Assembly: GCA_030044345.1 (NCBI GenBank) | Contig: JASHVY010000312.1 | Location: forward strand, 1 to 6,022 | DNA length: 6,022 bases | Direction: 5' to 3' | Source: Acetobacteraceae bacterium | GTDB taxonomy: Bacteria; Pseudomonadota; Alphaproteobacteria; Acetobacterales; Acetobacteraceae | Shown here: positions 1-5,788 of the stretch, piece by piece | Layout of the letters: every line of letters begins with the position of its first letter | Position numbering within the stretch: the first letter of the stretch is position 1 | The notes under the pieces: model-generated | What the model saw: the letters and a program-made list of their open reading frames with translations, nothing else | What the model was told of the DNA's origin: nothing | The model's database searches: none | Made by a program: the position numbers and the translations under genes

Positions 1-625
1 GGAGCGTGGGCACGCCGATCGCCTCGGCGGCGGTTTCGTCCTCGCGAATGCTGATCCAGGCGCGGCCGAGGCGGGAGGCGGAAAGGCGAGACGAAAAAAG
101 GATGACGAGGAGGAGAAAAACCCAGGCGAGACCATAGAGCAAGGCCGGCGAGGTGAATTGCAGGCCGAACAGAGTGGGCGGGTCGATCCCGTAGATACCG
201 TTGGGGCCGCCGGTGATGTCGAGATTGGTCGCGATGATGCGGACGATCTCGCCGAAGCCGAGCGTGACGATGGCGAGATAATCGCTGCGCAGCCGGAGCG
301 TCGGGTACCCGATGATGACGCCCGAGACGGCGGCGAGCGCGAGGCTTGGCGGCAAGGTTGCCCAGAAGGGAACATGCAGCAAGGTTTCGAGAAGGGCCGT
401 GGTATAGGCGCCGATCGCGAAGAAGGCCGCATAGCCGAGATCGAGCAGCCCGGCATAGCCGACGACGATATTGAGGCCGAGGCCGAGGATGCCGTAGCTC
501 AGGATGGTGATCGCGACATCGATCACATAGTCGCTTGCCGCGAGAGGAAGGACGACGGCACCGGCAGCGGCGGCGACCAGCAGCATCCGCGTCGTGGCGG
601 CGCGGATGGCCGGATCGGTCGCCAT
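1..625 (-). CDS. livM: Branched-chain amino acid ABC transporter permease LivM, partial (C-terminus beyond window)
   Basis: This is the second membrane permease of a LivJHMGF-type importer and acts in the inner membrane as a heterodimer with LivH. The visible 208 residues begin MATDPAIRAA and contain hydrophobic segments at about 13-30, 35-57, 64-82, 90-107 and 160-177. LivM-family signatures are present: LNIVVGYAGLLDLGYAAF at about 51-68, the RLRSDYLAIVTLGFGEIVRI block at about 111-130, and TGGPNGI at 138-144. A LGRAWISIREDETAAEAIGV loop at 187-206 is the cytoplasmic segment expected to contact the ATPase. The ATG at 625-623 lies 2 bases after the livH stop, and GGAG inside the livH end is a plausible ribosome site, so coupling with livH is likely. 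The frame stays open to base 1; the family usually needs roughly 100 or more further residues. Identification is secure at family level; substrate is not determined by the sequence. Confidence 0.95.
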   Translation of the reverse strand, partial: MATDPAIRAATTRMLLVAAAAGAVVLPLAASDYVIDVAITILSYGILGLGLNIVVGYAGLLDLGYAAFFAIGAYTTALLETLLHVPFWATLPPSLALAAVSGVIIGYPTLRLRSDYLAIVTLGFGEIVRIIATNLDITGGPNGIYGIDPPTLFGLQFTSPALLYGLAWVFLLLVILFSSRLSASRLGRAWISIREDETAAEAIGVPTL

Positions 626-627
626 GG

Positions 628-1527
628 CTACATCCGCTCCACGACGCGTTCCCCGAACAGCCCCGTCGGCTTGATGACGAGCACGCCGATGAGGACGAGG
701 AACACGAAGACGTCGGTCCAGCGCGAGGAGATGTAGCCGGCGCCATAGGATTCCAGGAGCCCGATCAGCAGGCCCCCGGCCATCGCGCCCGGAATATTGC
801 CGATGCCGCCCAGCACGGCGGCGGTGAAGGCGCGCAGACCGAGCAGGAAGCCCATGAAGAACGAGATCTGCGTGTAATAGAGGCCTTCCATCACGCCGGC
901 CGCCGCGGCGAGGAAGGAGCCGACGAAGAAGGTGATCTGGATGATCCGCTCGACATCGATCCCCATCAGGCGCGCGGCATCCTGATCGACCGCGAGCGCA
1001 CGCATCGCGGTGCCGATGAAGGTGCGTTGAACGAAGAGATAGAGCGCCACCATCAGAAGCAGGCTGATGATGAACATGACGGTCTGCGCGTAGCTCACCT
1101 GCACGCCGTCGATCGCGAAGCCGGCGCTGCTCAGCAGCGGCGGATAGGTGAGGAAGCCGGGTCCGTAGATCAGGAGAACCCCGTTCTCGAGCGCGAGCGA
1201 GACGCCGAGCGCGGTGATCAGGATCGAGAGTCGCGGGGCCGAAAGCAGAGGCTGATAGGCGACGCGGTCGATCAGCACGCCGAGCGCGCCGCTGCCGATG
1301 AGCGCCACGGCGAAGGCGACGAGAAGCGCGAGCGCCATCGGCAGATGCGTGCCCGCGAGCGTGATGAGCAAGGTCCAGCCGAGGAAGGCGCCGACCATGA
1401 AGATATCGCCATGGGCGAAATTGATCAGCCGGATGATGCCATAGACCATGGTATAGCCGAGGGCCACCAGCGCGTAGAAGGCGCCGATGGTCAGCCCCTC
1501 GACCGTGAACTGGAAGAACGCCTGCAC
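628..1527 (-). CDS. livH: Branched-chain amino acid ABC transporter permease LivH
   Basis: This inner-membrane permease pairs with LivM to form the channel of a LivJHMGF-type (HAAT family) importer. The 299-residue product has the family's usual length and multi-helix profile. Characteristic segments are GAFYALVALGYTMVYGIIRL at about 15-34 followed by INFAHGDIFM, the cytoplasmic coupling loop GTAMRALAVDQDAARLMGID at about 172-191, GGIGNIPGAMAGGLLIGLLE at about 240-259, and a C-terminal VLVIKPTGLFGE. The start is GTG at 1527-1525. The upstream frame reaches a TGA stop with no ATG, and GTG gives the normal LivH N-terminus; only a weak GAAG-like ribosome site precedes it. It follows livJ by 118 bases and overlaps nothing; livM follows 2 bases after its stop. 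The weak start and the hairpin upstream suggest lower output than livJ (inference). Confidence 0.96.
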   Translation of the reverse strand: MQAFFQFTVEGLTIGAFYALVALGYTMVYGIIRLINFAHGDIFMVGAFLGWTLLITLAGTHLPMALALLVAFAVALIGSGALGVLIDRVAYQPLLSAPRLSILITALGVSLALENGVLLIYGPGFLTYPPLLSSAGFAIDGVQVSYAQTVMFIISLLLMVALYLFVQRTFIGTAMRALAVDQDAARLMGIDVERIIQITFFVGSFLAAAAGVMEGLYYTQISFFMGFLLGLRAFTAAVLGGIGNIPGAMAGGLLIGLLESYGAGYISSRWTDVFVFLVLIGVLVIKPTGLFGERVVERM

Positions 1528-1574
1528 CGAAGGCCGCTTCAGGGAAGACGCATCACGAGGCCAGCGCCTTCATG

Positions 1575-1607
1575 CCCCGCCGCCGCGTGCAAGGCAATCC
1601 GGCGGGG
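1575..1607 (-). promoter_or_regulatory. GC-rich hairpin between livJ and livH
   Basis: CCCCGCCG at 1575-1582 is a perfect 8-base inverted repeat of CGGCGGGG at 1600-1607, with a 17-base loop. In the minus-strand transcript it falls after the livJ stop and before the livH start. No U-run follows, so it is unlikely to be a full terminator. The likely role, by analogy with binding-protein/permease operons, is to protect the livJ 3' end or to attenuate read-through, so that more binding protein than permease is made. The function is inferred. Confidence 0.5.
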
Positions 1608-1645
1608 AATGCGAAGCGTCCAACCCGGCGAGTGTCCCGCGAAGG

Positions 1646-2827
1646 CTACTGCATCGACACCCACTGGCCCTGGGCATCGAGGCGCATATAGGGGGCGAAC
1701 TGATCATTCTTCACGGTGATGACGATATAGACCGCGACCGAGCGATCGCCCTTCTCATTGAAGCTGATATTGCCGGTGATGCCCGGGTAATCACGGATCT
1801 GGGCAAGAGCCGCGTTGATCGCCTGAGGCGCGGTCGATTTCGCGTCCGCGATCGCCTTCGCGACCACGCCGATCGAGTCATATTCGTACGCCGAATAAGG
1901 TCCGGGCCCATGGCCGAATTTCTGCGTATAGTCATCGACGAAATCCTTGGCGCCGGAGAGGAACTGCGGCAGCGGCGCGGTGGTGATGAACATCCCGTTG
2001 GCGGCGGATCCGGCGGTCTTCAGCAGCGTCGGGTCCTGGTTGGAGTCGCCGCCCATGAAGACCGGCTTGAGGTTGAGCTGGCGTGATTCCTTCACCATCA
2101 GCCCGCCCTCGGCGAAGTAGCCGGTGAAGTAGATGACGTCGGGATTGAGCGCGGCGACGCGCGTGAGCACCGGCGAATAATCCATCTGGCCGGGCGTGAT
2201 CGCGTTGTTATAGACGACGTCGACGCCATCCTTCTTGAGCGCGGCCACGGTGGCGACGGCCAGCCCCTTCGAATAGGTGGTGTTGTCGTTGATCACCGCC
2301 GCGCGCTTGGCATGCAGCACATTGGTCATGAAGCTCGCGGCGAACGGACCCTGCTCGTCATCGCGCCCGATCGTGCGGAAGGCGTCCTTGTAGCCCATCT
2401 CCGTGAGCTGTGGGTTGGTCGAGGCATCGAGCACATAAGGAATGTTGCGCCGGTGCAGGGTCGAGAGCTCGGGGAGGGCTGCGCCCGAGCAATAGCCGCC
2501 GGCGACCGCGACGACGCCACTGTCGATCAGCTTCTGGGCCGCCTGAACGGCGGTCTGCGCATCGCAGGCATCGTCCTCCGGCACGATCGCGAGCGGGCGG
2601 CCGAGGACACCGCCCTTGGCGTTGATCTGGTCGGCGGCGAGCTTGGCCGCGTTGACGATGTCGATGCCGGCACTCGCGTAGGCGCCGGAGAGCGGAGCCG
2701 GAACGCCGATCTTGATCGGCTCCGCGGCGCGCGCAGGCCCCGGCCCGCCGGTCAAGGTGCCAGTCAAGGTGATAGCGAGAGCGAAGGCCGCCAGGCCGGC
2801 CGCCCCCCGCATTCCGTTGAGACGCAT
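1646..2827 (-). CDS. livJ: LivJ-type branched-chain amino acid ABC transporter substrate-binding protein
   Basis: This periplasmic type I binding protein captures the ligand for LivHM. From the ATG at 2827 it is 393 residues. Arg3 and Arg7 and a hydrophobic stretch at about 9-27 form a signal peptide, with probable cleavage after ARA-34 or Ala35. The mature part starts EPIKIGVPAPLSGAYASAG, then GGVLGRPLAIVPEDDACD (about 72-89), GGYCSGAALPELS (110-122) and ASTNPQLTEMGY (135-146). Cys88 and Cys113 correspond to the disulphide of E. coli LivJ. Ser114, Thr137 and Tyr237 align by eye with ligand-pocket residues; the pocket Glu appears as Asp261, so the ligand may differ from leucine. This start is preferred to an ATG at 2881 because AAGGGGGG sits 6 bases upstream and the promoter overlaps the longer start. 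The family call is strong, the ligand unknown. Confidence 0.95.
   Translation of the reverse strand: MRLNGMRGAAGLAAFALAITLTGTLTGGPGPARAAEPIKIGVPAPLSGAYASAGIDIVNAAKLAADQINAKGGVLGRPLAIVPEDDACDAQTAVQAAQKLIDSGVVAVAGGYCSGAALPELSTLHRRNIPYVLDASTNPQLTEMGYKDAFRTIGRDDEQGPFAASFMTNVLHAKRAAVINDNTTYSKGLAVATVAALKKDGVDVVYNNAITPGQMDYSPVLTRVAALNPDVIYFTGYFAEGGLMVKESRQLNLKPVFMGGDSNQDPTLLKTAGSAANGMFITTAPLPQFLSGAKDFVDDYTQKFGHGPGPYSAYEYDSIGVVAKAIADAKSTAPQAINAALAQIRDYPGITGNISFNEKGDRSVAVYIVITVKNDQFAPYMRLDAQGQWVSMQ
2748..2771. repeat. 12-base tandem duplication in the livJ signal peptide
   Basis: CCGGTCAAGGTG is followed directly by CCAGTCAAGGTG (11 of 12 identical). In frame it encodes TLTG twice (residues 20-27), lengthening the hydrophobic end of the signal peptide by four residues. 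Confidence 0.6.
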
Positions 2828-2833
2828 TGCAAG

Positions 2834-2841
2834 CCCCCCTT
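2834..2841 (-). promoter_or_regulatory. livJ ribosome binding site (AAGGGGGG)
   Basis: On the minus strand AAGGGGGG lies 6 bases before the ATG at 2827, which supports this start over the in-frame ATG at 2881. It is part of an A6-G6 homopolymer junction (2834-2845), so replication slippage here could alter ribosome-site strength or spacing. Confidence 0.7.
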
Positions 2842-2867
2842 TTTTACTATTCAGAACGCGTGTGGCT

Positions 2868-2897
2868 GGTATGCACGGCATCTTCGCAAGCTGTCAA
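2868..2897 (-). promoter_or_regulatory. Candidate sigma70-type promoter of livJ
   Basis: On the minus strand a consensus TTGACA -35 (2897-2892) is followed after 18 bases by CATACC (2873-2868), a weak -10 that keeps the central ATA of TATAAT. Transcription would start near 2861, leaving a leader of about 34 bases before the ATG at 2827. It lies in the gap between the M24 gene and livJ, so the transporter could be transcribed independently of the hydrolases. The -35 is strong and the -10 is poor, which fits a regulated promoter. Confidence 0.5.
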
Positions 2898-2906
2898 ACA
2901 GTTGCG
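2885..2906. promoter_or_regulatory. Imperfect inverted repeat over the livJ -35 box, possible operator
   Basis: The plus strand reads CGCAA, G, CTGT, CAA, ACAG, TTGCG. The nine-base right arm ACAGTTGCG pairs fully with the left arm CGCAACTGT once the single extra G at 2890 is skipped. The symmetric site covers the whole TTGACA box at 2892-2897. A dimeric repressor bound here would block RNA polymerase. No regulator gene lies in the window, and the regulator family cannot be told from the site. Confidence 0.4.
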
Positions 2907-2920
2907 TGATCCCACCGTTC

Positions 2921-2953
2921 CTTGCCGTTCCTCGGCAAGATCCGGGATCCCGG
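2921..2953 (-). promoter_or_regulatory. Hairpin and palindrome downstream of the M24 gene
   Basis: CTTGCCG (2921-2927) and CGGCAAG (2933-2939) form a perfect 7-base stem with a 5-base loop. A 12-base perfect palindrome, CCGGGATCCCGG, lies next to it at 2942-2953. Both sit between the M24 stop and the livJ promoter. No T-run follows in the minus-strand direction, so an intrinsic terminator is not clear; a weak terminator, an mRNA 3' end structure or a protein site are all possible. Confidence 0.35.
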
Positions 2954-2978
2954 GCGTGTGGCTTAAAATCATACCACT

Positions 2979-4130
2979 CTAGCGGCGCAGGAGGTCGAGC
3001 GGCGCACGGGAGAGCGGCTCGGGCGCACCCGTGGTCACGATGTAGGTCCGGCCAAGCGTCATCGCCGTTTCCGTACGGCTGTCCATCAGGATCATGTGCA
3101 GGAACATCACCATGCCCGGCAGCAGGGGCTCGGCATTGCCGCGATAGAACATGGGCGGGTCCATCCAGCTCGGCGTGAACTTGGCGCCCAGGCTGTAGCC
3201 GCAGGCATTGAGCCGCGCTTCCGCCATGCCATGCGCGTCCATCACCCGGGCATGGGCGGCGAAGACGTCGCCCGCCATATGCCCCGGCCGCAGCACCGCT
3301 TCACAGGCGGCGAGGGCCTCGACGCAGGCCTCGTGCATCCGCTCATGCTCGCCGCGCGGTCGGCCGATGACGACCGTGCGCATGAGCGCGGCATGGTAGT
3401 GACGGAAGACCCCGGCAAATTCGAGGGTGAGCTGGTCAACCTCGGCAAGACGCCGGCGGCCGGAATGGTAGCGGCAGAGAAGCGCATCCCGGCCCGAGCC
3501 GATGATGAACTCGTTGGCCGGATAGTCGCCGCCGCCGGCAAAGATCGCGCCCTGCATCGCCGCCAGGATCGGCCCCTCGTCGGCGCCCGGCCCGATCTCG
3601 GCCAGCCCGGCGGCGAGGGCTTCGTCGGCAAGCGCTCCGGCCCGCCGCACATAGGCGAGCTCCGCCTCGGACTTGACCGCGCGCAGCCGGTCGATGAGCC
3701 CATCCGCCGTCTCCAGCCCGCAGAAGCCGGCGAGCGCTTCCTCCACCTTGCGCCCGTTCGCGTGGGTGAGCCCATAGCTCGCCGTCTCGATCCCGAGCCG
3801 GCTTCCCGCAAGCCCGAGATCCGCGAGCATCGCGCGGAGCTGCAGCGCCGGGTTCGCGCCCTCCTCGTCGGTCCAGATCCGGATATCGCGGATGATCGAG
3901 GTGTGCTCGGCCTGGCGGAGATCGGCCGAGCGGGTGATCAGCGCAAGCCTGCCATCGGCCCCGAGATAGAGGCACTGAAAGAAGCAGAAGCCGAAACTGT
4001 CATAGCCGGTGAGGTAGCACATGCTCTCCTGCTGGAAGATCAGCAGGCCGTCGAGCCCGCGCGCCGCCAACGAAGCGAGCGCCCTTTGCTTCCGTTCGGC
4101 GAATTCCTCGCTGCTGAAATGCAGGGCCAT
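2979..4130 (-). CDS. M24-family (creatinase/Xaa-Pro peptidase-like) hydrolase lacking metal ligands
   Basis: This 383-residue protein has the two-domain layout of creatinase and aminopeptidase P. The N-terminal domain is at about 1-150 (MCYLTGYDSFGFCFFQCLYL at 37-56), the pita-bread domain at about 155-370 (KSEAELAYVRRAGALADEAL, then CRYHSG at 219-224). No signal peptide is seen, so it is cytoplasmic. The five dinuclear-metal ligands of peptidases appear replaced: Glu237 and Ala248 for the two Asp, Tyr312 for His (CGYSLG), His345 and Gly360 for the two Glu. His222, at the position of the creatinase catalytic His, is kept. GYSLG followed by PSWMD recalls ectoine hydrolase (DoeA/EutD). A metal-free C-N hydrolase is therefore likelier than a proline peptidase. 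The ATG at 4130 has GAGG 6 bases upstream. The gene lies 54 bases after the M20 hydrolase, suggesting one operon. The family is sure; the substrate is unknown. Confidence 0.88.
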   Translation of the reverse strand: MALHFSSEEFAERKQRALASLAARGLDGLLIFQQESMCYLTGYDSFGFCFFQCLYLGADGRLALITRSADLRQAEHTSIIRDIRIWTDEEGANPALQLRAMLADLGLAGSRLGIETASYGLTHANGRKVEEALAGFCGLETADGLIDRLRAVKSEAELAYVRRAGALADEALAAGLAEIGPGADEGPILAAMQGAIFAGGGDYPANEFIIGSGRDALLCRYHSGRRRLAEVDQLTLEFAGVFRHYHAALMRTVVIGRPRGEHERMHEACVEALAACEAVLRPGHMAGDVFAAHARVMDAHGMAEARLNACGYSLGAKFTPSWMDPPMFYRGNAEPLLPGMVMFLHMILMDSRTETAMTLGRTYIVTTGAPEPLSRAPLDLLRR

Positions 4131-4184
4131 CCTCTTCCTCTCGTTCCTCTTATGCTGCCGGGACAGGCGAAGACCGGGCCGCTC

Positions 4185-5540
4185 TCATTCTTCTCCAAAA
4201 TGGCCCTCTCCGAAATGGAGCAGGGTGCGGGCAAGGAATTCGATCCCCCAGGGAATGTCCGCCTCGTCGATATCGAAGCGCGGGGTATGGTGGCCCGAGG
4301 CAAGGTCCGAGCCGATGATGGCGTAGGCAGCCTTCCCTCCCCGCGCCTGCACGCGGCGCATGAAGTAGGTCGCGTCCTCGCTGCCGCCTGCCTGGTGCGG
4401 CCCGGTGCAGATCGCGATCCCGGGGATGGCGCTGACGGAGGAGGCGATCAGGCGCGCGAGCTCGGGATCGGAATTGGCGGTGGTGGTCCGGCCGACGGTT
4501 AGGATCTCGACCTCGACCTCTTGCATCGCCGCAGCCCCGTGCAGGATCGCCTCGGCCCGGTGGCGCATGTACTCGGCGATCTCCTCGCTCTCGCCGCGCA
4601 CTTCCATCTGCAGGAAGGCATGGTCGGCGATCACGTTGCGCCCGGATCCGGCCGCGAGCGTCCCGACATTGATGCGCGAGCGGCCGGCATGATGGCGCGA
4701 GATGCCGTAGAGCGCCTGCACCGCCTCGGCGGCGGCGAGCAGCGCATTGCGCCCATGATCGGGCTGGCCGCCCGCATGCGCCGCCCGCCCGCGATAGGTG
4801 ACGTCGAGCTTGATGCTGGCGAGATGGCCGTCCACCGCGGCGCAGGCGCTGCGGCTCGCGACCCCGGTGCCGACATGGATGGCGACGAAACGATCGACAT
4901 CATCCACCACGCCGGCCTTGACCATGGGCGCCGCGCCGCGCCCGCCTTCCTCGGCCGGCTGGAAGAGGAATTTCACGGTGCCCTTGAGGCGGTCGCGAAG
5001 CCCGCTCAGCACTTCCGCCGCGCCAAGGCCGAGGGCCGTATGAACATCATGGCCACAGGCATGCATCACCCCCGGGTGGGCGGAGAGAAAGCCTTCGCGT
5101 GCGGGCAGATGGGCCTGGGTCGTGTCTTCGCGGATCGGCAGCGCATCCATATCGACGCGCAGCGCGACGACCGGTCCCGGCCATGCGCCGCGGAGGGTTC
5201 CCACCACGGCGGTATGGCCGCCGGCAAGCGCGGGAAGGAAAGCAGCCGGCGCGCCTTCGGCCTCCGCCCGGCGATAGCAGCGATCGAGCTCCTCCGCGTC
5301 GGGCAGGCCGACGCGGCTTTCCGAGTCCATGACCTCCCGCCCGAGCCCGACGGCGAGCCCGAGTTCCGTGAGCCGCGCCGCCACCAGGCTCGCAGTGCGG
5401 AACTCGGTCAGGCCCAGCTCCGGATGCCGGTGCAGGTCCCGCCGCAGCGCGACGGCGCGGCGGGCGGCTGCGGCGAGAAGATCCGCCGGGGGAACCAAGC
5501 TGGAAGCCAAGCTTGGAGCCAAGCTGGATGAGAAGACCAT
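4185..5540 (-). CDS. M20 family amidohydrolase, AbgA-like (p-aminobenzoyl-glutamate hydrolase subunit A family)
   Basis: This 451-residue cytoplasmic metal-dependent amidohydrolase cleaves an amide bond to an amino acid or similar group. Visible motifs are LRRDLHRHPELGLTEFRTAS (about 32-51), the AbgA-typical GREVMDSESRVGLP (67-80), RVDMDALP (128-135), MHACGHD (159-165, metal-binding Cys162 and His164), FQPAEEGGRGA (193-203, catalytic and ligand Glu197/198), AIHVGTG (220-226) and GHHTPRFDID (416-425). The dimerisation domain spans about 235-345. All expected catalytic residues are present, and the length matches E. coli AbgA (about 436). The ATG at 5540 follows AAGGA by 9 bases; the in-frame extension to 5786 is rejected as low-complexity and unlike the family. 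The first 20 residues contain a repeated SSL/PSL pattern. AbgA normally works with AbgB, which is absent here. It is the first gene of the cluster. The M20D family is certain, the true substrate not. Confidence 0.92.
   Translation of the reverse strand: MVFSSSLAPSLASSLVPPADLLAAAARRAVALRRDLHRHPELGLTEFRTASLVAARLTELGLAVGLGREVMDSESRVGLPDAEELDRCYRRAEAEGAPAAFLPALAGGHTAVVGTLRGAWPGPVVALRVDMDALPIREDTTQAHLPAREGFLSAHPGVMHACGHDVHTALGLGAAEVLSGLRDRLKGTVKFLFQPAEEGGRGAAPMVKAGVVDDVDRFVAIHVGTGVASRSACAAVDGHLASIKLDVTYRGRAAHAGGQPDHGRNALLAAAEAVQALYGISRHHAGRSRINVGTLAAGSGRNVIADHAFLQMEVRGESEEIAEYMRHRAEAILHGAAAMQEVEVEILTVGRTTTANSDPELARLIASSVSAIPGIAICTGPHQAGGSEDATYFMRRVQARGGKAAYAIIGSDLASGHHTPRFDIDEADIPWGIEFLARTLLHFGEGHFGEE
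4191..4220. repeat. 15-base tandem duplication at the M20 hydrolase C-terminus
   Basis: TCTCCAAAATGG (4192-4203) recurs as TCTCCGAAATGG (4207-4218) with a 15-base period. It encodes HFGEG then HFGEE, the last ten residues of the protein, so the tail beyond the catalytic domain seems to be a five-residue duplication. Confidence 0.6.
5495..5530. repeat. Three 12-base tandem repeats at the M20 hydrolase N-terminus
   Basis: CCAAGCTGGAAG, CCAAGCTTGGAG and CCAAGCTGGATG lie head to tail (10-11 of 12 identical to the first). In frame they encode a four-residue repeat in the stretch SSSLAPSLASSLV, which precedes the conserved domain. Copy number could vary between strains without breaking the frame. 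Confidence 0.7.
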
Positions 5541-5571
5541 GCTCTGCCGTCCTTCGTCAGGAATCATTGCC

Positions 5572-5601
5572 GTTCGTCTTTGGGCAGTTCGTCTTTGGCG
5601 C
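5572..5601. repeat. 15-base tandem direct repeat upstream of the M20 gene
   Basis: GTTCGTCTTTGG occurs at 5572-5583 and again at 5587-5598, with 12 identical bases and a 15-base period. It lies in the probable leader of the M20 gene, about 30-60 bases before its start codon. A tandem regulator site and a slippage duplication are both possible. Confidence 0.6.
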
Positions 5602-5684
5602 CCCGGAGCACGGGGACGCGACAAGTTGCATCCCGCCAGTCGGCTCGTCTTCAGCTCATCTTCGGCACGGCTCCGGACCCAGAT

Positions 5685-5718
5685 CAATTCCGGAAAAAGA
5701 GCAATTCCAGAAAAACGG
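5685..5718. repeat. 17-base tandem direct repeat with TTCCGGAA core
   Basis: CAATTCCGGAAAAA (5685-5698) recurs as CAATTCCAGAAAAA (5702-5715) with a 17-base period and 13 of 14 matches. The first copy contains the palindrome TTCCGGAA (5688-5695). It lies about 145-180 bases upstream of the M20 start, a plausible place for a regulator. Confidence 0.6.
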
Positions 5719-5758
5719 GCGCTTTGGAAAGGCACGAGGTTCGCTTGACACCATGGCA

Positions 5759-5788
5759 GCGGACAATCCGGCCGCGGACAATTCACGA
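5759..5788. repeat. 15-base period direct repeat GCGGACAAT
   Basis: GCGGACAAT occurs at 5759-5767 and 5774-5782, nine identical bases one after the other at a 15-base period. On the minus strand each copy contains TTGTCC, which resembles a -35 element, but no -10 follows at a suitable distance. Confidence 0.5.

Noticed and set aside
535..1719. Long plus-strand open frame opposite livH and the livJ end
   Set aside because: The product is a highly charged Arg/Glu/Asp/His-rich protein typical of the antisense of a GC-rich gene. The minus-strand livH and livJ are clear.
2828..2881. Longer livJ start at ATG 2881 (18 extra residues)
   Set aside because: It would place the predicted promoter inside the gene and put charged residues before the signal peptide. 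The ATG at 2827 has AAGGGGGG at 6 bases and a standard signal peptide.
2921..2939. Intrinsic terminator after the M24 gene
   Set aside because: The 7-base stem is perfect but lacks a following T-run in the direction of transcription, so it was listed only as a hairpin.
3096..4502. 468-residue plus-strand open frame opposite the M24 and M20 genes
   Set aside because: Its composition is that of an antisense shadow and it overlaps two well-supported minus-strand genes.
4521..5531. 336-residue plus-strand open frame opposite the M20 gene
   Set aside because: It is antisense to the clear M20 catalytic motifs and no family is recognisable.
5541..5786. In-frame 82-residue N-terminal extension of the M20 hydrolase, starting at ATG 5786
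   Set aside because: The extension is unlike the M20 family, crosses the direct-repeat region, and the ATG at 5540 has a good AAGGA site at normal spacing and gives the family's usual length. ATG 5567 also lacks a good ribosome site.
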